The notes: generated by a model from the letters alone, not told the origin. Shown: positions 1-12,959, counted from the first letter of the stretch. The stretch is 64,000 bases of DNA from Solanum dulcamara (GCF_947179165.1 NC_077239.1:17196501-17260500), one strand, 5' to 3'. Program-made: numbers and translations.

Positions 1-2645
1 CTAAAAGAATATGTATGTTGATTCATATCAATTAATTCGATATTAATTCTAGGGAAGAGAGACCTGACCTAAAATCCGAGGTCGTGGTGGCATACACCCC
101 AAACCTAACTTGGTGTGTAAGCAGAAGAATCTAACTCAACAATCATCTCAAATATTGCGGAAAAGAAGGTAAATATACATACGAGGCTCCTAGAGCGAAT
201 TCAGGCCATAAATGAAGAAAAACAATAAAGAAATTCTCAAGACATGATATCATAAGTATAAAGAGTATCTACTACATCACTGAAATTTGAAATACATCTC
301 AAGTATTTGAAACAAAAGTAAAGGTTATAAATGATAGATAGAGTCTAATGGTGATCCAGAAGGCAGGACCTCACCACATCTCCGAAATGAATCAATCCGC
401 TAGTCCAATCAACCGCCATAAGAAATACTCGAATACCAGAAAGGGATAACAAAAGTAGAAGTGAGGACGATCCACATGTACTGAGTAAGCTTGGTCAACT
501 AAGTATAAAGTAGCTAATCAAAACTTATAAAATAACTACAAAACACTTTCACCTGCATACAGAAAAGTCTCGTTTCGACATCGTTGTCATAGTTGTATAA
601 ATGAACGGGGCGAGTAAAGTAAACAAATAAAGCTACACACAAATTCTCATAGTAGAATGCTAATTTCACAAACAAGCAAAGCTGGCCAATGCAATGCAAT
701 GCAATGATAGAATGATGTGGTGGAATCAAGAGTGTCGCACAACATGTTTTATACACCTCACCGAGCTTTAGCTCCGAAGAAAAGGACCCATGGAGGACTC
801 AGATTCCACATACCAAATCTCATGATCTCAATATCTCATACGCTTGCACCTAGTTCGTGGTCAAGGATATATAAGGTGTTTCACTTTCTTTCTCAAAATA
901 GTACTTCCACATCTCTCAGATTTTCATGCATAGTAATATAATGAATGAGGATGAATGCTCACAACAGATACAACATGAAGGCATAATCAATTCAATGTAA
1001 GCCTAAAAGAGTTCAACACCCCTAAACTCGGTAAATCATGGTATATGCCCATATATAGCACAAATGGTAGAAGAATTCATTTGAAAGATGCATTTATCTT
1101 TTAAAATATAGTTATATTTTATTATAAGAAATGATAATATCAGCTCAAGCCCCTAACTCGGGCATTTCACGTCAACATGCTAGAATAGTTAACTCAAACT
1201 CCTCTCTCGAGAAATCTCATGTAAAACATGCTCTCTCAAAGCAATTAGTATCATAAAAGACCTCCACACGAGCTAAGCAATACAAATAAACTCCCACAGA
1301 GGCGAAGTAACAAAAATAAGCCCCCACACGAGCGTGCTCAACAGCTCCCAATATCTCAATTTCATGCTACTATTCTATCCCATAGTCTTTTTCATAAGTA
1401 TGATTAACTACCCAACCCACTGTAGAAGAAGGATAAGTCAAACCTAATTCGAAGGCCGAAACTTCACTCAAATCACTCTATCGGTGCTTGTCCTCTATTA
1501 ATAGCCCAGGAATGATCCCCAACTATCAAGAATGGAAAGTACTCATCAACAAGTTTTCAACTATACCCATATTGCTAAGGTTAGAAACTGAGGTTAAAAT
1601 TGTCCGAAAATCTCATTGCAATCGAATAGGTTAAAATCAAAATTTTATTTGATAAACGTATTCATCAAGTAAAAACAAAGTTTGTGGGTGAAAATCCAAT
1701 CAATAACGAGTAAGAATTGAGTTTCAAATCAAAAAAATTCTAATTTTCTAATTTGGGGGGGGGGGGACCCAAAACCCTCATTTGAAATCTTGATTTTGAA
1801 GTATTTTTGAAAGATAAAATTCGAAGAAATTGATATAGAATCGATAAAAGAACTTAGCTACACGACTTTTTCTCAAAACTTTACTCCAAGATCCCCTCTC
1901 CTAAGCTTCCAAGGATTGAAAATGGTGTGATATGAAAAATGAGGAAGAAACCTGAAGTCAAGGTTATGTCCAGGTGAAAATTATACATTGCAATCGCGAG
2001 CAGCTAATTCTTGCGATAGCGAGTCTCTTCGACCCAACTCATCGTGAACGCGAGACAATCCATCGCAATCGTGAAGAACACTGAGCACACTCATCACGAA
2101 CGCATGACCTCCATTGCGATCACGATGGGTAATTTCACCTGCACCAGAAAACCAGCAAACCGGCTAAGACCAAGTCCAAAAAGTCTCTAAACAAACCCTC
2201 AGAATTCGTTGGGGGCACGATAAAAATTTACCGAATATGCTACCCCACTAAATTCGATATTTCGGATTCAATGAAAATGTCAAATTTCCAAAAAAAGATT
2301 GATATGACAGAAATATCCCCTCAGGGCCCTTTTTAGACCAAAAACTTAATTTTTTGCCTACACACTCAAATCACAGCCTAAGATCTCGGGTCTTTAACCA
2401 ACCACCCTACTAGACCAAAATCAACATATCGGACTCAACAGAATTGATAAAATTATGATCTGACACTCAAATCACGAAATATTGACCAAAGTCCACTATC
2501 TCAACATAGCTCAACTCAAAAGGCTCAAAACACCAAAATCTAACCCTGATCACATCGGGAATCATGTCAATCATCTCCGCAACACCTAATAAACATGATA
2601 ACGCTAGGGGGAAGGGCAAATGATTATTTCATAATAACGGGTACA
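1..2645 (-). repeat. Probable LTR of a large gypsy-type element, minus sense, left edge unclear
   Basis: No convincing coding sequence is present. The stretch shows typical features of a long solanaceous gypsy LTR read on the minus strand: a CpG-rich block of short related phrases around 1985-2125 (repeated 'atcgcgaac'-like words), a G13 run near 1756, and an end in CA at 2644-2645, where recognisable LINE sequence starts immediately. The minus-sense start would therefore be TGTACCCG. The left edge may lie near position 60, where 'gacctgacctaaaatccgag' resembles LTR ends, but no target duplication can be seen. Assignment rests on general resemblance, not on a second copy in the window. Confidence 0.45.
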
Positions 2646-5476
2646 TTGGGACGTTAACGGGTAAATCCATAGAACTGGTTAAGATTCTAAAGAAGAGGAA
2701 GATTAATATAGCTTGTGTCCAGGAGACAAAATGGGTCGGCTCTAAAGCTAAGGAGGTAGACGGGTATAAGCTTTGGTTTTCTGGTAAATCGAAGTATAGA
2801 AATGGAGTAGGCATTTTAATAGACAGTGATTTAAGGGATCAGGTGGTGGAGGTTAGGAGAGTCAATGATAGGATGATGTCGATTAAAATGGTCGTTGAAG
2901 GGATCACGTTGAACGTTATTAGTGCTTATGCGCCCCAAGCGGGCTTGTGCGAGAAGGATAAGAGGCGCTTTTGGGAGGAGTTGGACGAGTTATTGGGAGG
3001 CATACCACCTACTGAGAAGCTTGTCGTGGGAGGGGATTTCAATGGGCACATCGGATTTATTTCGGGAGGGTATGATGATGTGCATGGGGGCTTTGGCTTC
3101 GGGGACAGAAATGGAGGAGGAACCGCACTGTTGGATTTCGCAAGAGCTTTCGGATTGGTGATAACCAACTCGAGTTTCCCAAAGAAGTAGGACCACTTGG
3201 TAACCTTCCGTAGTTCAGTGGCTAAAACTCAGATAGATTTTTTACTCCTCAGGAAGGATGATAAGGGTTTGTGCAAAGACTGTAAGGTCATCCCGATCGA
3301 CAACCTTTTAACCCGACATAAGCTCTTAGTGATGGATTTAGGGATAAAGATGACAAGGACGAGAAGGGTCAGGGAAGAACGACTTAGGATCAGATGGGGG
3401 AGTTTGACAACGGTTAGTGCCCTTGAGATGGGAGAGAAATTGAAGGATATGGGGGCCTGGGATAGTAGTGGGGATGCGAACGATATGTGGGATAGGACAG
3501 CTAGTTATATTAGGGTTGTAGCAAAGGAAGTGTTAGGAGTCTCGATAGGTAGTCGTAGTCGGCATCGAGGGGACTGGTGGTGGAATGGAGAAGTGCAAGG
3601 GAAAGTGGAAGCAAAGAAGGTGGCGTATGCTAAGTTGATAGAGAGCAAGGATGAGGTGGAGAAGTGGACGAATGGAGAACTGTATAAGATAGCGAGGAAG
3701 GAGGCGAAGTCGGCGGTTGCAACGGCAAAAATGGCAGCTTTTGAACGTCTCTATGCTGAACTGGAAGAGAAAGGTGGGGACAGAAAATTATTCAGGCTAG
3801 CCAGGGCCCGGGAGAGAAGGGCACGCGATGTGGATCAAGTGAAGTGCATTAAAGACGAAGACGGAAAAGTATTGGTAAAGGAGACCCTTATCAAACAAAG
3901 ATGGCAGTCATACTTCCATAAACTTTTGAATGACAAAGGGGACAGAGAAATTGTGTTGGGAGATTTGGAACATACAGGAAGGAGTCACGATTTTGGGGGT
4001 TGTAGGAGTATTACGGTCGATGAGGTTAAGGATGCTGTTCGTAGGATGCGCTGGGGAAGAGCGACCGGACCTGACGAGATCCCTGGAGAATTTTGGAAGA
4101 GTGCGGGCTCGGTAGGTTTGGAATGGCTGACTAGGTTATTTAATGTCATCTTTACGACGGCAACGATGCCCGTAGAATGGAGATCGAGCATCATGATCCC
4201 GCTTTACAAAAATAAAGGGGATAGCCAGAGTTGTGACAACTATAGAGGTATTAAGCTTTTAAGCCATACTATGAAAGTGTGGGAAAGAGTGGTAGAGATG
4301 AGGGTGAGGAGAGGCGTGTCTATTTCAGAGAACCAGTTCGGATTTATGCCGGGATGCTCAACTACAGAAGCCATCCACCTTATGAGGAGACTAATGGAGC
4401 AATATAGGGAGAGGAAGAGAGACTTGCATATGGTGTTCATAGACTTGGAAAAGGCTTACGATAAAGTACCACGAGAGATACTATGGAGATGTTTGGAGGC
4501 TAAAAGTGTACCTGTAGCGTACATAAGGGTGATCAAGGACATGTACGAGGGTGCCAAAACCAGGGTAAGAACAGTAGGAGGGGACTCAGAACACTTCCCA
4601 GTTATGATGGGGTTGCATCAAGGATCAGCTCTTAGCCCGTTCCTATTTGCCTTGGTGATGGATGGATTGACGCGACAAATTCAAGGTGAGGTGCCATGGT
4701 GTATGCTTTTTGCGGATGACATAGTCCTCATCGATGAGACTCGTAGCGGAGTTAACGCTAAGCTGGAAGATTGGAGACGCACCTTGGAGTCTAAGGGGTT
4801 TGAGTTGAGTAGGTCCAAGACAGAGTACCTAGAGTGCAAGTTCAGTGAGACACCTCAAGAGGTTGGTGCGGAAGTTAGGCTCGGGGAACAAGCCATCCAA
4901 AAGAGAAGTAGTTTTAAGTACCTTGGTTCTATCATGCAAGACAGCGGAGAGATCGACGAGGATGTCACACACCGTATTGGGGCAGGATGGATTAAATGGA
5001 GGCTCGCCTCCGGTGTGTTATGTGACAAGAAGGTGCCACCAAAACTTAAGGGCAAGTTCTACAAAGTGGTCGTTAGACCAGCTATGTTATATGGGGCGGA
5101 GTGTTGGCCAGTTAAGGTCTCCCACGTGCAAAAGAAGAAGGTTGCCGAGATGAGAATGTTGAGATGGATGTGTGGGCATACCAGGAGTGACAAGATTAGA
5201 AATGAGGCTATTCGAAAAAAGGTAGGAGTGGCCTCGGTGGAAGACAAGATGCGGGAAACGCGACTGAGATGGTTTGGATATGTGAAGAGGAGAGTCCCAG
5301 ATGCACCAGTGCGGAGATGTGAGAGGCTGGCCATGGATGGTTTCAGGAGAGGTAGGGGTAGGCCGAAGAAATATTGGGGAGAGGTGATCAGACAGGACAT
5401 GGCACATTTACGACTTACCGAGGACATGACCCTAGATAGGAGGGTGTGGAGGACACACATTAGGGTAGAAGGCTAG
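2646..5476 (+). pseudogene. LINE endonuclease-reverse transcriptase ORF with one in-frame stop
   Basis: The frame is open from the upstream TGA at 2621-2623 to the TAG at 5474-5476, except for a single TAG at 3188-3190. The first part (to 3187) is an exonuclease-endonuclease-phosphatase domain: QETKW, GVGILID, SAYAPQ and GGDFNGHIG motifs are visible. The second part (759 codons from 3197) continues directly with the end of the endonuclease (KTQIDFLLL), then the reverse transcriptase: [14 protein letters not shown] (motif A), [16 protein letters not shown] (motif B), FADDIVLID (motif C, catalytic Asp pair at about 4715-4720), and the RTE-type C-terminal [18 protein letters not shown]. It would make the proteins for target-primed reverse transcription. 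No start codon belongs to the preserved 5' edge. Except for the stop and the lost 5' end, all catalytic motifs look intact, which suggests a fairly young copy. Confidence 0.9.
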
Positions 5477-5696
5477 TACATAATAGTTTTATTCTCCCTT
5501 ATTCGTAGACGTATTAACGCAATGTGATTTCTGGTATTTATGTTATTATCCAATAATAATATCTACTGTTTTTGTGCTTTGATTATACTATTGTTTGGAC
5601 CGTATTTGTCATCTACTTATTTACTCTAATATTATTGTCTGACCTTTTTCTATGCTTTTATTGAGCCGGGGGTCTTTCGGAAACAGCCGTCCTACA

Positions 5697-5776
5697 TTGG
5701 TAGGAGTCAGGTCTGCGTACACTCTACCCTCCCCAGACCCTACGATGTGGGATTTCACTGGGTTGTTGTTGTTGTA
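5697..5776 (+). repeat. LINE 3' tail (RTE/SINE-shared tail)
   Basis: The last 80 bp contain 'ggtctgcgtacactctaccc', 'ccccagaccc', 'gtgggatttcactggg' and a (GTT)n end. This tail is what reverse transcriptases of this clade recognise and is, from memory, also the 3' part of TS-type SINEs. A diverged relative lies in the patellin intron at 42892-42985. Confidence 0.75.
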
Positions 5777-8081
5777 TTAAATATGAGTCGAGTCAAATAT
5801 TTTATTTATTTTTACTTGATTCATTTGACTCGACCCGTCTATTTGCCACCATAATCTTGAGGTCCCAAATCTAAAGGAAAGCCCCTGGTAACAAAAAATC
5901 ACAAGATTTTAACTTAGTAAACTTCCCTTTCAATGGTCCCCATGCTTCTGAATGCTATGTTGGTCCCTTTCTTTGCTTCAAATAGAACCAAAAAAATCCC
6001 TTTTTGTTTATTTGATTTTGTTTTTGTTTAACTATTAGGTATTCACAATTCACTTCATGTTTAGAGCCTATTAAAAGGGAAAATGTTTTGTACAAAGAAT
6101 TTGTTTGATTTTTGGTTTCAAATTCGAGATATTTGATTTGAAGGAATCTCATTCATCCCACCACATCTCTTCACAATAATTTGAAGCATCAAATAAGCTT
6201 GTGTCTTGACACCATTAATTGTTTTCAATTGCTTATTATGAAACAAATTTATTTGTATTTGATGTTTATTATATCAAACCTCCGAGTACGACACATGTAT
6301 CGTGTGTATAGACTTCAATGATACCTATAATCACTTTACATTGCAACTCTAAATAAACTTGTTTAGATTTATATCAACAATGTGCAAATAAATTTTTTGA
6401 GAGTACAAAGACCATTTTCTTTAGTGCTATAGTTCAAATTGTGTTGTCTTGGAACGCTAAAAATGTTCCCTTGGGACTATATCATTATTTTAAGTAGGAA
6501 AGAGCATTTTACTTTTTAGATCTTGAGAAATTTAAATTCAGCGCCAATAATTTGTTGTTGTGATTTTGCTGGGTAAAATGATTAAGCTTTAAGCTAACCT
6601 ACTATTCCTACACTGGACAACACTTTGAAGTATACAGTGGGATCCCAAGATATTCTCAAAGGGCACCTAAACTAGTCGATTATTTAATTTGACAGAATGA
6701 CTAGGAGAGACTCCTAAACTTGATTTGAATTGTCAATTGAATTTTCTACTCACAATTTTATCAACTTAAAATTTAGATTTAATAAAATACAATATTTTAA
6801 ATGTTTTTCTCATCCGATCAATATTCATGTAATACCACCAACTACACATGAATTTTCACATTATTTTTACCAACTCATTAAAAATTAAGTATTAAAAAAT
6901 AATAGTATATAATGAAAATAAACGTGCCATATTTTCTATTTGCAATTTGAGCCAGTAAACAAATATATCAAAGGAACTACATGTTAGGAGAAAAGTGTAT
7001 TATGAGTAAAATTCAAGCTAGAGAGAGAGAGTGCTTTCTTCGAAAGTAGAGCAAAAGAAAAATACATAAAGAAAGAATGATGGTTGGATATATTTTTCGA
7101 CTAGGACAAGTATTTTTTTTGGTAGGGTGGCGACAACCTTCTTTTTATTTTTTATCGAAAATGAGAAGAGGAAGGGGTGAATTATTTTACTTTTTTTTTG
7201 GCCTTTTTTTTAAAAAATATTTTCTGATTGATTATATATATATATATTTGATGAAAATTATCATTCCACACTCTAAATATGCGTGAACAATAAATATTTT
7301 TCTAACTCAACAATATTGATGTCACATAAGTTTGATCAAAGGTCAGAGCTATTTAAAAGGTTGAGTTCATCGAGTTTTATTATTATTATTATTATTACTA
7401 TCAAAGTAAACTTTACCAAATTTTGTGGTTCTTAATAATCATTTCGGCGACAATAAAAGCATGATAATTTCAATACCTTAAGGACTCTAATATGAGAAGA
7501 GATATAAACGCAAATATTTTATGAATTGATATATCTCATGGGATTAGTTATTTCGCCTTTTATAAGAGATAGCTAATCATACTATCTTAATTTATTCTAT
7601 AGAATTGTTATTCTTTATTCTACCAACCAAACACGGAATAAACTAATTTCATATTTTATGTAAATATTATTATCCCTTATTCTGCATGCCAAAAGAGCCC
7701 TAAACTCATCCCTTAGTCATTTGAGCTTTGGTAGGAAAAGAGGAACTAGCAAGTAAGTGTACATTCATTCTCATGATATCCACGAAGAGTATTTATCAAT
7801 ATTTTTTCTTCCATATTAATTTTCTATATTTGCAAATATGATGATTGACTAAGAAGAAACTTTTTGAAAGGAAGATGACTATCATGTGACATCTCCTTGG
7901 AGGAAATGCCTAGGCAATGTTTCTCTATGATCAATAATTCAATATACATCTGGACAATATAGCCTCCTAATCTATATATACTAAGATATCATTTATACAA
8001 TGTCTAAGGGTTTATGATTGGATTTTAGTATCCATAGGCTAAGCTTTATGTGCTAATTAACATGCAATTATAAAATGGGGA

Positions 8082-8191
8082 TTTCATGTTTACATATCAG
8101 AGTATAAGCCCCTAATTATAATTTTTCATGTTTACATCAGAGTAAACCCCTAATTATAGTTTTTCATGTTTACGAGTAAGCCCCTAATAAT
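8082..8191. repeat. Three-copy degenerate tandem repeat
   Basis: Units start with TTTCATGTTTAC at 8082, 8124 and 8162, and end with CCCCTAAT(T)AT. They shrink from 42 to 38 to about 30 bp by internal loss. No function is apparent. Confidence 0.7.
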
Positions 8192-8668
8192 TTGTGGGCC
8201 CTAAAGTGAAATCAAGGAGTCAAAAGTTGTTGCCGAGCTAATCTAGATTAAGAGATAACGGTAACAAAATATAAAAGGTGTAACATGCAACCTCTTTTGA
8301 ATTTTTGGTAAAAAGAATTCTAAAAAAGTCAGGGACCTCTTGTTTGTACCTAATTATATTTACATCAAGGATCAAGGATATCTCTTGTATACTTTTTTGT
8401 GTAACTAGTAAAATCTCGAGACATAAAAGTATGTATTATTATTAAATTTTTAATTTTGAAATTAGTTAGTTGATATAAACATTCCATACGAATAAATTTT
8501 TTATCTATCTATCTATATATAAAATTTCTCAAAAGAGATATTTGTCCTTGACTCTCTCCCTCTCTTGAAAGTTTGCATTACAATAAATTCATTTTTCTTT
8601 GTTGACTAAGAAATACTTGTTGTTTTTTTGGCTCGAATTAGGATCGTATTAATAGTACGAAAGAAAAG

Positions 8669-8816
8669 TAATACTCCATCCGTGCGCTTAATGTTGTATG
8701 TACTTATGTCGGTTTTATTGGAAAATGCAAATCTGTAGTTTAAATTTGAATTGTGACAAATCTTGTTTTTAAAAAATGAAGTGAACGTGTTGGTACATAT
8801 ATAATACGGAGTATTA
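8669..8816. mobile_element. Stowaway-like MITE candidate
   Basis: About 148 bp bounded by TAATACTCC at 8669 and its reverse complement GGAGTATTA at 8808-8816, flanked by TA. The inner arms are partly complementary (GTATGTAC against GTACATAT). Terminal repeats resembling CTCCRTCCG with a TA duplication are typical of Stowaway/mariner-type MITEs. There is no coding capacity. Confidence 0.55.
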
Positions 8817-9477
8817 GACATGATCAAGGAAGTATGTTAATGAATTTTGAGACGATTTAGACACTGTCGTCTCGATCATAAGACTATTAAAGTAACGGAT
8901 TGGAACTTCAATTTTTGGGGCCCTCATTTTTTTCTAAAGATGTATTATATTTATTTTATTAAAAAAATCTCATGTACTATTAAATTTGAAAAGAATTTTT
9001 TGGGGAGAAAATATAATAATGTTTTACCTTTATTTAATATGGAGATTATTGTAATAATTGAGAAATTGAATAATTTAGGTAATTACAGTGTCATTTCTAC
9101 GTTGTTACCTATTTTGTTCCCTCATTTATATTTTTTTTTCTTTTTTACCCCTACCTAGGGTAGTTCTCATTGTTTTTGATCTCTTGGTAACTCAAACTCA
9201 CAACATTCAGGTTGGAAGTGAGAGGTGCTTATCATTCGAGCAATTATATTTTTATTGAATATTCAGAAGTCTCCAAACGCTCAAATTTTCTGCATTATAC
9301 AAAATCTATTGTTGTATGTTTAAAAAATATATTTTTTGATGTTTTTTTCAAATTTCAAACATTGCAACAAGTAATCATTATATTAAAGCAACACAACACT
9401 ATTTCGATATCATTATATCAAATTTAGCGCAATACAATTTCGATATCGTTATATCAACTTAGAAAATTTTTTATACA

Positions 9478-11291
9478 TGTCACTACCCGACCCACCATAA
9501 CTGGCACCCACAATAACCCTCTAGTGGGGGACCATTTTTACAGACCAACTTATAAAACTTAAGAGATAACAATTAAAGACTTATGGAAGCAGGAATAAAA
9601 CCAGAAATAATATCAAGTTCCCATAAACTCAATCAACAATTTTAATAACAACGAAATGCGGAAACTTCTCAGGAACTGAAAGTTGTCCGTACAAAAACTC
9701 TAACTAATAGTCAATATAAGAAGGGAAACACTCCCAAAAACTAAGTCATAATATTAAAACAGTGTCTGGATTTTTAGTCCTAAAAAGGGACTAGAACGTA
9801 GAAGAGTACATATCAGCTTGAAACAAACAGCTTACCTTTGAACTCGAACAAGCTAACTCTTCTAACCAAGGTCTTTCCGCAGCCGGGTGAATATGCCCTG
9901 TATTCAATAAAAGGCAGAGCAAGAGTAGTACCAGTACACAAAAATAATGGTTTAATGGTAGGATCACACGGTTAGCCAGTAATCAGATCATAGACAAGAA
10001 AATTCCACACAATAGGCATATACATATACAGAATAAGTCAACTAATCTCAAGTTCAACTATCTTCAGCAATATCACAACTCAATATCTTCTACATGCTAT
10101 AATTTCACACAAGGGTCCTCTCAAGGGACCTACAAACAATCAACTTTGTGTCGGAACGTGACACCCAATCCAAATATGTGTCGTAACGTGACACTCAATC
10201 CAAATATGTGTCGGAACGTGATACCCGATCCAAATATATATCGGAATATGACACCTGATCTAAATATGTATTGGAACGTGACACCCGATCCAAGCATACC
10301 ACAATCACAAATACATTCAGTATTTATAGTAATTATATCACAAAGAACAGGTTCATCACAAAAACAGGCCAGCAAGTAATCATTTCACACATAATCTAGC
10401 ATATTTCCACATTCATATACACACATGCATATCATGAAGCAATTTAACAAGTATATAAAACACATACGGAAAACTAGACCATCACCTACCTCAAATTCAA
10501 GCTTCAACAACTTTACAATGCAAAAGTCTTCCCTTTCCGGCTCGTTTTTCTCATTCTTGGTCTAGAAAATAATAAATACTTATAAAGGATCAACACAATG
10601 GCCTAACTATAATGAAATATAACACAATTTACACACTAGGCCAAAGCCATGATCCTAACCCCACCCTAGGGCTATTTCCCACCATTAGTTTTTAGTTTAA
10701 ACCCTCCCCTAATGATTAACAATCATAGTTCTAGGTTTTAGAAATCAAAGAATGAATTTAGGGAGTAAAATTCTTACCTTAAGCGTGAAAATCCGTGGGA
10801 AATTGATAGAAATCGCCCTAAGTCGCCTCCTGAAGTTTTTGGAATAGTTTTTGCAAAAAAAGACCGTTCTGGGGTTTTTCTCCGACTTAAGTCATGTCTG
10901 CCCCGCTCTAGTGGGACCCATCCCGCTCTGACGAGTTGCATAGAAATAGAGAGCTCAGAGTTTGAGCTCCAAGCCCCCATTTCAAAATATACCCTCTTTC
11001 CAAGATGTACTAAAATATACCCTTCATGCTAAATTTAATTCCGGGAGTTTTACACATCCGAATGAGATTCTGCGAAGCAGTAAATGCTTCGTATCATCTT
11101 GGATATCACTATATCCAATAAAATTAGAGATTTGACCTCCCACATTCACATGATCACCATAGACTTCACCAGACTCAAAATTTATCCAATTCTGGCCTAG
11201 TCTAAATTTTACCGAGGTTACTACCCGAAGTTTTCTAGCCCAAAATCCTTCTCCATTGGTCTATTCCTAACGACGTGGATAGGTCATTATA
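9478..11291 (-). repeat. G1 3' LTR
   Basis: Begins TGTCACTACCCGAC on the plus strand and matches 16469-18239 along its whole length with many substitutions. It contains the 30-bp tandem array at 10147-10293. The minus-sense start is degenerate (TATAATG for TGTAACG). Confidence 0.88.
10147..10293. repeat. 30-bp tandem array in G1 3' LTR (5 units)
   Basis: Five units of about 30 bp with consensus TGTGTCGGAACGTGACACCC followed by GATCCAAATA. Each has an ACGTGACA core and a short TGTC/GACA dyad. Because the unit is a multiple of three, it also produces a spurious peptide repeat. Equivalent arrays occur in the other G-family LTRs. Confidence 0.85.
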
Positions 11292-11310
11292 ATAAATACC
11301 AATTTATCCA

Positions 11311-11328
11311 TCACTCATCCCCGAGTGA
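11311..11328. other. Conserved hairpin next to the G1 polypurine-tract end
   Basis: TCACTC-ATCCCC-GAGTGA forms a 6-bp stem 20 bp inside the 3' LTR, at the place where the polypurine tract should lie. The same dyad is found at 30659-30676 and 34734-34751 in G2 and G3. Confidence 0.6.
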
Positions 11329-11394
11329 CTAACTAGGGTTAACAGGGCTAAAGTAAACATATAGTAGTATATGTTTCATCGAACAGTTAAGGAT

Positions 11395-12650
11395 ACTTGT
11401 CTCGCATGTCTTTCTTAGTTTCTCAAGTAGCTTCCTCCACCGAATGATGTTTCCATTGCATTTTAACCATATTGATCTCCTTAGTTCTCAACTTTCAAAC
11501 ATCATGATCAAGAATTCAACTGGCTCCTCCTCATACTGAAGTTCCTTGTCTAATAACACTGAGTCTCATTTAATGATGTAGTCCCCATCTCCATGGTACT
11601 TTTTCAGCATGGATACATGAAACACCGAGTATACCCCAGATAAGATAGGTGGTAAGGATAATCTATACATCACTAGCTCTACATAGTCAAGAATTTTAAA
11701 AGGGCCAATATAGCGAGGACTGAGTTTGCCCTCCTTGCCAAATCTCATCACCCTTTTAATGGGTCACACTTTTAGAAGTTGTTTCCCACCAGCCTCGAAT
11801 GTCATATCTCTTACTTTTTGGTTAGCATACTCCTTTTGGAGACTCTGAACCGCTAGAAGCTTAGCTTGGATGCTTCTTACCTTATCCTAGGCATCCCTCA
11901 CTAAGTCAATCCCCAATGGATCCACTGCCCCAGCTTCAAACCACCATATGGGAGACCTGCATCTCCTCTTATATAGGGCTTCGAATGGTGCCATATCAAT
12001 ACTAGAGTGGTAGTTATTATTGTAGGAGAATACACAAGGGCAAGAATTTGTCCCAATGTCCCCCAAAGTCTATAACACATACCCTCAACATCACTTAGGT
12101 AGTCCTTTTCGACTGCCCGTCTGTTTGTGGATGGAAAGTCGTACTGAAAGTGAGTTGAGTGTCCAACTCTTCATGCAACTTTTCCTAAAATTTGGAAGTG
12201 AACTGTGTACCACAGTCTGAAATAATAGAAAGGGGCATCCCATGCAGCCTTACTATCTCCTTCACTTAAATCCTAGCCAGCTGTTGTACATTGTAGTCCA
12301 TTCTAACTAGGATGAAGTGTGCTGACTTTATTAACCTGCCAACCACCACCCAAATGGAGTCATAATTTCCCAAAGTCTTGGGAAGTCCCACCACGAAGTC
12401 CATGCCTATTTTCTCCCACTTCCATTCCGGAATGGACATTCTTTGAAGCAAGCCTACAGGTCTTTGGTGTTCATATTTCACTTGTTGGCAGTTCTGATAC
12501 TTGGCTACATATTCAGTTATGTCTTTCTTCATACAAGGCCACCAATATAACTGTTTCAGGTCTTGATACATCTTAGTCACTCTTGGGTGAATAGAGTATC
12601 ATGAACCATGATATTCAGACAAATCTTCTAAATTAGTCCATTTATCCGAG
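11395..12650 (-). pseudogene. G1 integrase with C-terminal chromodomain region, broken
   Basis: Several short open pieces read in minus order. The zinc-binding part contains YWWPCMKKDITEYVAKYQNC and continues into the catalytic core start GMDFVVGLP (first catalytic Asp, 12266-12580). A core segment with YKRRCRSP-type sequence lies near 11950-12010. A C-terminal segment (11566-11751) has RFGKEGKLSPRYIGPFKILD and ends in FHVSMLKKYHGDGDYIIK. The segment after it (11395-11560) occupies the chromodomain position. Integrase inserts the cDNA; the chromodomain is thought to steer chromoviruses to heterochromatin. Stops and frame changes separate the pieces. Confidence 0.8.
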
Positions 12651-12959
12651 GAACACAAATCTTTTCCCTAAAGTGAAGCACCCCACCTGCATCAAGTGTT
12701 GAGTCTTGATCTTTGCCCATCAACACATTTTCTCTAATTTCATTTAAGTTAATATCTTCAAACTGTTTGGTTTTGATCTCTTCTATAAAAGTGGGCCTTA
12801 GATCAACTTCGGCCATTATTCCATCTTTCTTTGAAATACCTAGCCTAAAAACATGGCCTCCAAAGCCAGAATTTCTCTAGCCAGGGACATTTGAAGGGCT
12901 CCCAAATAGGCTAGACTGCCCATGCTCACCGGTTTCTGGCTCAGTGCGTCTGCTACCAC

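Larger units (their letters stand above)
2646..5776 (+). mobile_element. RTE-type LINE retrotransposon, 5' incomplete
   Basis: A non-LTR retrotransposon with an apurinic-type endonuclease followed by a reverse transcriptase in one frame, then a 300-bp 3' UTR ending in a short GTT/TTG repeat rather than poly(A). Domain order, the C-terminal arginine-rich segment and the trinucleotide tail all fit the RTE clade of plant LINEs. The 5' end is lost: sequence becomes recognisable at the first conserved endonuclease strand (IGTLTGK) exactly where the neighbouring LTR-like sequence ends. Thus either the LINE was 5' truncated on insertion, or an LTR element inserted into it and the rest lies outside the window. 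Confidence 0.9.
5777..9477. other. AT-rich intergenic DNA without recognisable genes
   Basis: No reading frame here resembles a known protein. Short structures seen: a 12-bp inverted repeat GTCGAGTCAAAT at 5786-5797 and 5823-5834, a GA run near 7021, an (ATT)n microsatellite near 7377-7397, a TA run near 7238, a degenerate three-copy tandem repeat (8082-8191), and a MITE candidate (8669-8816). Confidence 0.6.

Noticed and set aside
4240..5460. Several minus-strand frames under the LINE
   Set aside because: Shadows of the plus-strand reverse transcriptase frame.
10146..10379. Open frame encoding a repeated MCRNVTPNPN-like peptide
   Set aside because: It is the translation of a 30-bp LTR tandem array whose unit is a multiple of three; the opposite strand is open as well and the sister LTRs break it.
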